Part shown: positions 44,720 through 49,123 of the stretch, one piece after another
How the letters are laid out: every line of letters starts with the position of its first letter
How positions within the stretch are numbered: the first letter of the stretch is position 1
Assembly (NCBI GenBank): GCA_947463125.1
Contig: CANHQZ010000013.1
Coordinates: forward strand, 1 to 49,123
Length of the DNA stretch: 49,123 bases
Source of the DNA: Flavobacteriales bacterium
GTDB taxonomy: Bacteria > Bacteroidota > Bacteroidia > NS11-12g > UBA955
Direction: 5' to 3'
Translations under genes and position numbers: made by a program
Notes under the pieces: generated by a model
Databases searched by the model: none
The model's input: the letters and a program-made list of their open reading frames with translations, nothing else
Told to the model about the DNA's origin: nothing

Positions 44720-45999
44720 TGCACCCCGATCAGCTATTTAAAAACACCCTATACAATTATGAAACCCCGCTGGAAGGGAAGGCCAGTTTTCAGGGGGTAA
44801 TGCAAAAGCGTAAAAACAAGCGCAGGGTGTTTTTCTGGTTTTCACTCAGCAGCGTGCTGTTATTGTTGATTTCATTAACGGCGGCTTCTGTTTTTATATC
44901 GAAGGATGCCAATACTGCAGGTTCAACTGCATCGACAGGTGTAACTGCATCAACAATGAGCCGCGGCAGTCAACAATCTGCGGAGAACGATGCATTGGCT
45001 GATGCAAAGCATAATGACGAAAATGTAATTAATACCCCCGCAAAAGTTCAAGAAACATCGGACAACACAGCCGGTCCGGTTCGCATGTTAGTCAGGAATG
45101 ACAGTAAGAAAACGAATAAAGATATCATTAATCAAAACACATCGTTCTCAAATGAAAGCAGCAAGGAGTCAATCATTCCGAAACAAATTATCAGCGGAAT
45201 ATTGTCAAATGAGACATCGCTGACCGCTGCGAACGAGAATAATGCTGAGCAAAAGCAGATATACGGTCAGTTTTATGATTGGGTAAGATGGATTGCCGCA
45301 AAGGGAATTGCCGAAGAACTGGTTTTTGAAATCGATCCTTCCGAAGGCATCGTACTCCCTGAATTCGTACCGTACTATCCACCGCATAAGTCCCGTTTTA
45401 ATCCCATTTTCGAATTAAATGTTACCACTGCAGGCAATGGGTATAAGTATTTCAGAGAAAGTCAGGATGTAACAGTAGCAGGCAATCACAGGTTTTCACA
45501 GTACCATGGCGTGATGCTGTTTGATCTGGGCAGAGGAATTACCATGGGCGGAGGTTTAGGATATATGGAGAGCGTGGGCATTGGTAAAGCCCTGATTTCT
45601 GAATGGAATGTGGATACCAACCTAAATCCGGTAAGAATCACGAAGGCATATAATGTTTCTTATAGAATGAATAAGGTGCTGTTGCCGGTGGCGTTCAGGT
45701 ATCAGCTTGGTTTTGGCCGAAGCCTTGTTCGTATTTCTGCCACTGCAATGCCCGGTGTGGTTACCCTTGGTAGCGGAACCCTTTTTAACAGAAATGAACT
45801 GCAGTCTATGGATGCGATGAAGAAGCATTCGTTAACTCTGGATGCCCGTCTGGGTGCAGGGTTGTATTATCAGGTTGCGCCTAAAACAGCCATTTCAGCG
45901 GAACCGATGGTGCAGTACCAGTCCATTCCCGGTTCTCAATGGAAATCCTTTAGTCGTTTCGGATTTGGTTTCGGCCTGGGCGTGGTATTCAAACCCTGA
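44716..45999 (+). CDS. Putative trans-envelope regulator: inner-membrane anchor plus outer-membrane barrel-like domain
   Basis: A 427-residue protein. The N-terminus is cytosolic (HPDQLFKNTLYNYETPLEGKASFQGVMQKRKNKRR), resembling the short D-x-L-F...Y-E...W/F segment of Bacteroidota anti-sigma-like proteins. One transmembrane helix follows (FFWFSLSSVLLLLISLTAASVF, about 38-59), then a long Ser/Thr/Asn-rich low-complexity linker (about 60-190). The C-terminal ~200 residues are beta-rich with barrel-like strands (FNPIFELNVTTAG, GVMLFDLGRGITMGGGLGYM, KVLLPVAFRYQLGFG, FGFGFGLGVVF), ending in an FKP terminus. It is translationally coupled to the sigma factor, so a regulatory pairing is inferred. 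No canonical ZAS anti-sigma zinc motif is visible. Confidence 0.72.
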   Translation: MMHPDQLFKNTLYNYETPLEGKASFQGVMQKRKNKRRVFFWFSLSSVLLLLISLTAASVFISKDANTAGSTASTGVTASTMSRGSQQSAENDALADAKHNDENVINTPAKVQETSDNTAGPVRMLVRNDSKKTNKDIINQNTSFSNESSKESIIPKQIISGILSNETSLTAANENNAEQKQIYGQFYDWVRWIAAKGIAEELVFEIDPSEGIVLPEFVPYYPPHKSRFNPIFELNVTTAGNGYKYFRESQDVTVAGNHRFSQYHGVMLFDLGRGITMGGGLGYMESVGIGKALISEWNVDTNLNPVRITKAYNVSYRMNKVLLPVAFRYQLGFGRSLVRISATAMPGVVTLGSGTLFNRNELQSMDAMKKHSLTLDARLGAGLYYQVAPKTAISAEPMVQYQSIPGSQWKSFSRFGFGFGLGVVFKP

Positions 46000-46003
46000 T
46001 AAA

Positions 46004-47059
46004 TCAGAGTTTTTCAACCCAGCCGAATGGGTCGGCGCTTTTGCCGTGGCGAATGCTGTCTATTTGAGATCGAAGCAGGTCAGAAACAACGGTGTTTCCT
46101 GTTTTCATCACATCATAATACTCACCCTGATGGGCAAAACCCTCAATATTGATGAGTGTGGCGGCTGTTCCGCTAATGAAAAGTTCCTTTAAATTACCCT
46201 CTGCATGCAGTGTTTTAAGTTCGGAAATGGTTAGCGGTCTTTCTTCCGTTTGAATATTGTTGTTTTTCAAAACATGTATGACACTGTCGCGTGTAATACC
46301 CGCCAGCATGGTATCATGCAGATTCGGAGTGATTACCCCCTGATGGGTCACAGCAAAAAAGTTAGTGGTTCCGGTTTCTTCCACCAGGGTGTGGGAGACA
46401 GGGTCGGTCCACAAAACCTGGTCGAAGCCTTCTGATTGCGCCAGCCTGGTAGGATACATGGCTGCGCCATAATTGCCTGCACATTTGGTAAAACCCACAC
46501 CACCCGGAGCTGCGCGGCTGTATTTTTCCTCTACCTTGATACGCAAAGGTTTAGCATAATAAGGCCCAACCGGACAGGTAAAAATGCAAAAACAATATTT
46601 ATCCGAAGGTTTTACACCGATGAAATCATCGGTTGCAAACATGAATGGCCTTATGTACAAGGCACTGCCTGTGGAATCCGGTACCCAGTTCTTATCAAGG
46701 TTTAACAGGGTTCTCAGGCCTTCCAAGAAAAGCGCTTCCGGAACTTCGGGCATAACCATTCTTTCAGCAGAAATGTTGAGTCTGCGCCAGTTTTCCCGTG
46801 GTCTGAAAAGAAATATGTCGTTTCCTGTTCTGAACGCTTTCATGCCTTCAAAAATGGCTTGCCCGTAATGAATGGCACTCGTGGCCGGGCTTAATGACAG
46901 GTTGCCGTAGGGAACGATTCTGGAGCCGGTCCATTCTTTACCATCCCAGTCGGCCAGAAACATGTGATCGGAGAATACTTTACCAAAACCGATATTGTTG
47001 AAATCTACTTCAGAAATTCTGCTTTTTTCGGTATTTTGGATTGTAATATTGTGGGGCAT
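46004..47059 (-). CDS. ilvE: Branched-chain amino acid aminotransferase
   Basis: A 351-residue type II-like BCAT transaminating valine, leucine and isoleucine with 2-oxoglutarate. Visible: LSLSPATSAIHYGQAIFEGMKAFR, RPRENWRRLNISAERMVMP, ALYIRPFMFATD, KCAGNYGAAMYPTRLAQSEGFDQVLW (with the PLP lysine at KCAGNY), and TGTTNFFAVTH followed by MLAGITRDSVIHV. Length and motif order match the larger BCAT subfamily. A TACTTTTG element ends 8 nt before the ATG. Only 22 nt separate this start from the divergent unknown gene at 47082. Confidence 0.95.
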   Translation of the reverse strand: MPHNITIQNTEKSRISEVDFNNIGFGKVFSDHMFLADWDGKEWTGSRIVPYGNLSLSPATSAIHYGQAIFEGMKAFRTGNDIFLFRPRENWRRLNISAERMVMPEVPEALFLEGLRTLLNLDKNWVPDSTGSALYIRPFMFATDDFIGVKPSDKYCFCIFTCPVGPYYAKPLRIKVEEKYSRAAPGGVGFTKCAGNYGAAMYPTRLAQSEGFDQVLWTDPVSHTLVEETGTTNFFAVTHQGVITPNLHDTMLAGITRDSVIHVLKNNNIQTEERPLTISELKTLHAEGNLKELFISGTAATLINIEGFAHQGEYYDVMKTGNTVVSDLLRSQIDSIRHGKSADPFGWVEKL

Positions 47060-47067
47060 TTCAGAGG

Positions 47068-47075
47068 CAAAAGTA
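47068..47075 (-). promoter_or_regulatory. -7 promoter element of ilvE (TACTTTTG)
   Basis: A perfect TAnnTTTG on the minus strand, 8 nt before the ilvE ATG, inside the 22-nt divergent gap. Confidence 0.5.
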
Positions 47076-47081
47076 ATTCAA

Positions 47082-47618
47082 ATGGATCATCAAACCGAAA
47101 AATCGGGCATGCATGTGGAAAATCCGCTTGAGCTGCAAATGTTGTTCAGCGACAGTCTGCTTCTTGACCACGCGGATAAATTATCGCTTGTTGCTACTGA
47201 TGACACTCCTTTTAAAGAAGCGATTACGTTAAATCCACCTGCGACAGTACCTATTGCTTTTTTTATCGAGACAGACAAAACACACGCTGCCGGTTTTAAT
47301 GAGATTGAAACCCTTCTTGGAAGGATGCTGCTGGTTACGTCGCTGGATGGTAAAACGCCTTCCATGGAATCAGCAGAGATTTTAAACCTGGTTGCCTACG
47401 ATGAAGTCGGATTTAATGAAAAGGTGCAGCAGTACAGAAAGATTGTGGTATTTACCGATACCTGGCCATTTCAAGGGGATATGGCATCTAAATATTATGT
47501 ACACGCGGCGGGCAATACAAAGCTGCTCATCACGCCTTCTGTTCCATCTGTTATGGCAGATGTCGCAACAAAAAAGGAATTTGCGCTTCATTTGAAACAG
47601 TATTTTGCCCTAATTTGA
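47082..47618 (+). CDS. Hypothetical soluble protein
   Basis: A 178-residue protein I cannot assign. It has no signal peptide or membrane helix. It is acidic with alternating alpha/beta segments: LELQMLFSDSLLL, VPIAFFIETD, NEIETLLGRML, YRKIVVFTDTWPF, TKLLITPSVPSVMADVATKKEFALHLKQYFALI. The pattern could be a small Rossmann-like or DNA-polymerase-accessory-like domain, but that is speculation. ATG 47082 is used; the frame to 46995 only reads the ilvE start in antisense. A one-mismatch promoter element (GTATTTTG, 47031-47038) lies within ilvE. Confidence 0.65.
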   Translation: MDHQTEKSGMHVENPLELQMLFSDSLLLDHADKLSLVATDDTPFKEAITLNPPATVPIAFFIETDKTHAAGFNEIETLLGRMLLVTSLDGKTPSMESAEILNLVAYDEVGFNEKVQQYRKIVVFTDTWPFQGDMASKYYVHAAGNTKLLITPSVPSVMADVATKKEFALHLKQYFALI

Positions 47619-47704
47619 TTTAGTTTAAATAGCACAAAATCAGTCAAATACATTTTTTATTTAAAATTTATTTTTAGATTTTATTTTTTTTGAACAAAAA
47701 GATA

Positions 47705-47712
47705 TATTTTTG
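47705..47712 (+). promoter_or_regulatory. -7 promoter element of the right-edge gene (TATTTTTG)
   Basis: A perfect TAnnTTTG match ending 4 nt (TTTA) before the ATG at 47717, in an AT-rich 98-nt intergenic region that otherwise shows only T/A tracts. Confidence 0.5.
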
Positions 47713-47716
47713 TTTA

Positions 47717-49123
47717 ATGAGGCGTATTATTTGCCGTTTAATTCTTGTTGTTATTGGCGTGTTTGCCGCGCTTCCTTCGTCTAAGCTTAAGGCCGATCAC
47801 GTTATGGGTGCAGACATGGGATATCAGTGCCTGGGAAACGGTCGGTATAAATTGATAATTAAATTTTATCGCGATTGCCGCGGTGCATCTGCTCCTCCCA
47901 GCTGGAGTCTTTTGTCCTGGTATGCAGGGAATAATGGAGGTAGAGGCTCTGCCACATACAATCTAAGCCTTAACAGAATTGCCATTCGCGATATTACCCC
48001 GCGTTGTTCTCTTTCATCCAGCCCTTGCAATCCGCAGAATACAAGCTACACTGGAGAAGGCGTAGAGGAGCATATCTATGAAACCATAATTGATATTACC
48101 AAAGCTCCATTTACCTCAGTTGGCCTGGGTTCAACTTATTGCGAGCTGACATTTGCGTACAATCAATGTTGCAGAAATGCCGCCATTACTACGGGTGCCA
48201 CATGGGCAAATTTCTGGACCACGGCCACCATTAACATATGCAACCTGAACAAATCCAAAAACAAATGCAATACTACGCCTGTCTTTACGACGGTTCCGGT
48301 TGCGTTTACCTGTTGTAACCAGGCTTATTATTTCAATAACGGAGCCCTGGATAGTGTTGATTATGACTCGTTGTCATATAAAATGGTTCCTGCGCTTGCC
48401 AATGTTCCCAGTACTTCAGTTCCCTACAATATTCCATTTTCTTTCAGATATCCGGTAACACCATACTGTATTCCCATTGGCAGTGTTACCTGCACGCCCA
48501 ATCCAAATACCAATCCGCCCCGAGGTTTTTTTCTCGATACCAGTTCAGGTGATATCATATTTACGCCCACAAAATGCGATGAAGTAGCTGTTTTGGTGCT
48601 TGAAGTGGTGGAATGGAGAAAGGACAGCACCGGAAAATGGGTGTGGGTAGGTAAAACACGAAGGGATATGCAGATTGTTGTCAAAGCCGACTGCGGTTAC
48701 AACAACGCTCCAAAAATTTTAGGTCCTTCCAGTGTGAAAGTCTGCGAAGGTGACCGCATTTGCTTCAAGATTGACGGCAAGGACGAGACCTTTGTGCCTA
48801 ACCAGACCATTCCGGATACCGTGCAGTTAAAATGGAACCGCGGTATCCCGGGAGCTACTTTTACCGTGCTTAATCCAGCTGCTCGTGAGAAGACGGCAGA
48901 GTTTTGCTGGCAGACCAAAATAGGACAGGCCAGTGAAGTTTCCTATTCGTTTACCGTTACAGCTACCGACGATCACTGTCCAAAGCCTTCGCAGGCTGTC
49001 CGCGGTTTCAAGGTAAAAGTAAATCCCCGTGCTTTCAGCACCCGTAAATATACTATTTTAAAATGCGGCCGCTTTGCCTGGGATGCCAATGTGCCCCCCG
49101 GATTCAAGGGTATTCCTACCTAT
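47717..49123 (+). CDS. Large secreted gliding-type / PKD-like surface protein (5' part)
   Basis: The frame from ATG 47717 is open for 469 codons and runs off the right edge. A signal peptide (RLILVVIGVFAALPSSKLKA) precedes DHVMGADMGYQCLGNGRYKLIIKFYRDCRG, the typical N-terminus of long Bacteroidota adhesin-like proteins. Next are many Cys pairs (CSLSSSPC, NQCCRN, FTCCNQAYYF) suggesting disulfides, then APKILGPSSVKVCEGDRICF and CWQTKIGQASEVSYSFTVTATDDHCP, an Ig/PKD-type beta-sandwich. Such proteins usually end with a gliding-motility-associated T9SS type B domain, which would lie beyond the window. The gene is missed by stop-bounded ORF scans because its stop is not in the window. Confidence 0.85.
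   Translation, partial: MRRIICRLILVVIGVFAALPSSKLKADHVMGADMGYQCLGNGRYKLIIKFYRDCRGASAPPSWSLLSWYAGNNGGRGSATYNLSLNRIAIRDITPRCSLSSSPCNPQNTSYTGEGVEEHIYETIIDITKAPFTSVGLGSTYCELTFAYNQCCRNAAITTGATWANFWTTATINICNLNKSKNKCNTTPVFTTVPVAFTCCNQAYYFNNGALDSVDYDSLSYKMVPALANVPSTSVPYNIPFSFRYPVTPYCIPIGSVTCTPNPNTNPPRGFFLDTSSGDIIFTPTKCDEVAVLVLEVVEWRKDSTGKWVWVGKTRRDMQIVVKADCGYNNAPKILGPSSVKVCEGDRICFKIDGKDETFVPNQTIPDTVQLKWNRGIPGATFTVLNPAAREKTAEFCWQTKIGQASEVSYSFTVTATDDHCPKPSQAVRGFKVKVNPRAFSTRKYTILKCGRFAWDANVPPGFKGIPTY

Noticed and set aside
46995-47081. N-terminal extension of the unknown gene giving a hydrophobic, membrane-like start
   Set aside because: It is antisense to the start of ilvE; hydrophobicity is probably coincidental, and it would start with TTG.

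Overview
The window is a compact stretch of chromosome from a member of the Bacteroidota, probably an environmental lineage rather than a gut Bacteroides. The signs are: Bacteroidota-type promoter elements (TAnnTTTG) in front of many genes, two proteins with type IX secretion (T9SS) C-terminal sorting domains, a MORN/FISUMP protein, a cobalamin riboswitch driving a TonB-dependent receptor plus BtuG-like propeller, a DUF6913-dapA-ruvB cluster and an etfBA-bifunctional nuclease operon. No phage, transposon, CRISPR array or rRNA was seen. Most of the window is housekeeping and envelope biology.

Layout. 1-1.8 kb (+): methyltransferase, SDR oxidoreductase and an eIF1/SUI1-like factor, tightly overlapped. 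1.8-6.4 kb (-): DUF6913-dapA-ruvB and ligA. 6.5-11.5 kb: SlyD-like FKBP (+), OprO/P-like porin (-) and a DnaE2-like polymerase (-). 11.6-16.1 kb (+): MORN-FISUMP secreted protein, a frameshifted methyltransferase and a T9SS-secreted alpha/beta hydrolase. 16.1-18.9 kb (-): TolC and periplasmic adaptor without an inner-membrane pump. 19.0-23.1 kb (+): B12 riboswitch, BtuB-like receptor, DUF4465-T9SS protein and BtuG-like lipoprotein. 23.1-27.7 kb (+): LptF/G permease, glycosyltransferase and MsbA-like ABC exporter. 27.7-30.6 kb: GNAT (-), class I aldolase, accD and gcvH (+), ending in a terminator. 30.7-32.7 kb (-): tRNA-Cys(GCA), kdsB and alkaline phosphatase. 32.8-35.6 kb (+): P5C dehydrogenase, a barrel-like protein and DUF486. 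35.6-39.2 kb (-): operon etfB-etfA-BFN nuclease-lipoprotein-class IV aminotransferase. 39.2-44.0 kb: Mpo1-like protein (-), mpl (+) and a GH3 NagZ/beta-lactamase-fold fusion (-), the last two convergent and both tied to peptidoglycan recycling. 44.2-46.0 kb (+): ECF sigma factor and a protein that looks like an inner-membrane anchor joined to an outer-membrane barrel. 46.0-49.1 kb: ilvE (-), an unknown protein (+) and the start of a large secreted gliding-type protein that runs off the right edge.

Genes in common processes: LPS/envelope (LptF/G, MsbA-like, KdsB, GT4), peptidoglycan recycling (Mpl, NagZ fusion), B12 uptake (riboswitch operon) and DNA repair (RuvB, LigA, DnaE2-like). The least conventional features are the T9SS version of a B12 locus, the candidate trans-envelope sigma regulator, the orphan TolC-adaptor pair, and a recurring architecture in which the -7 promoter element ends only 4-10 nt before the start codon, which predicts many leaderless or nearly leaderless mRNAs.
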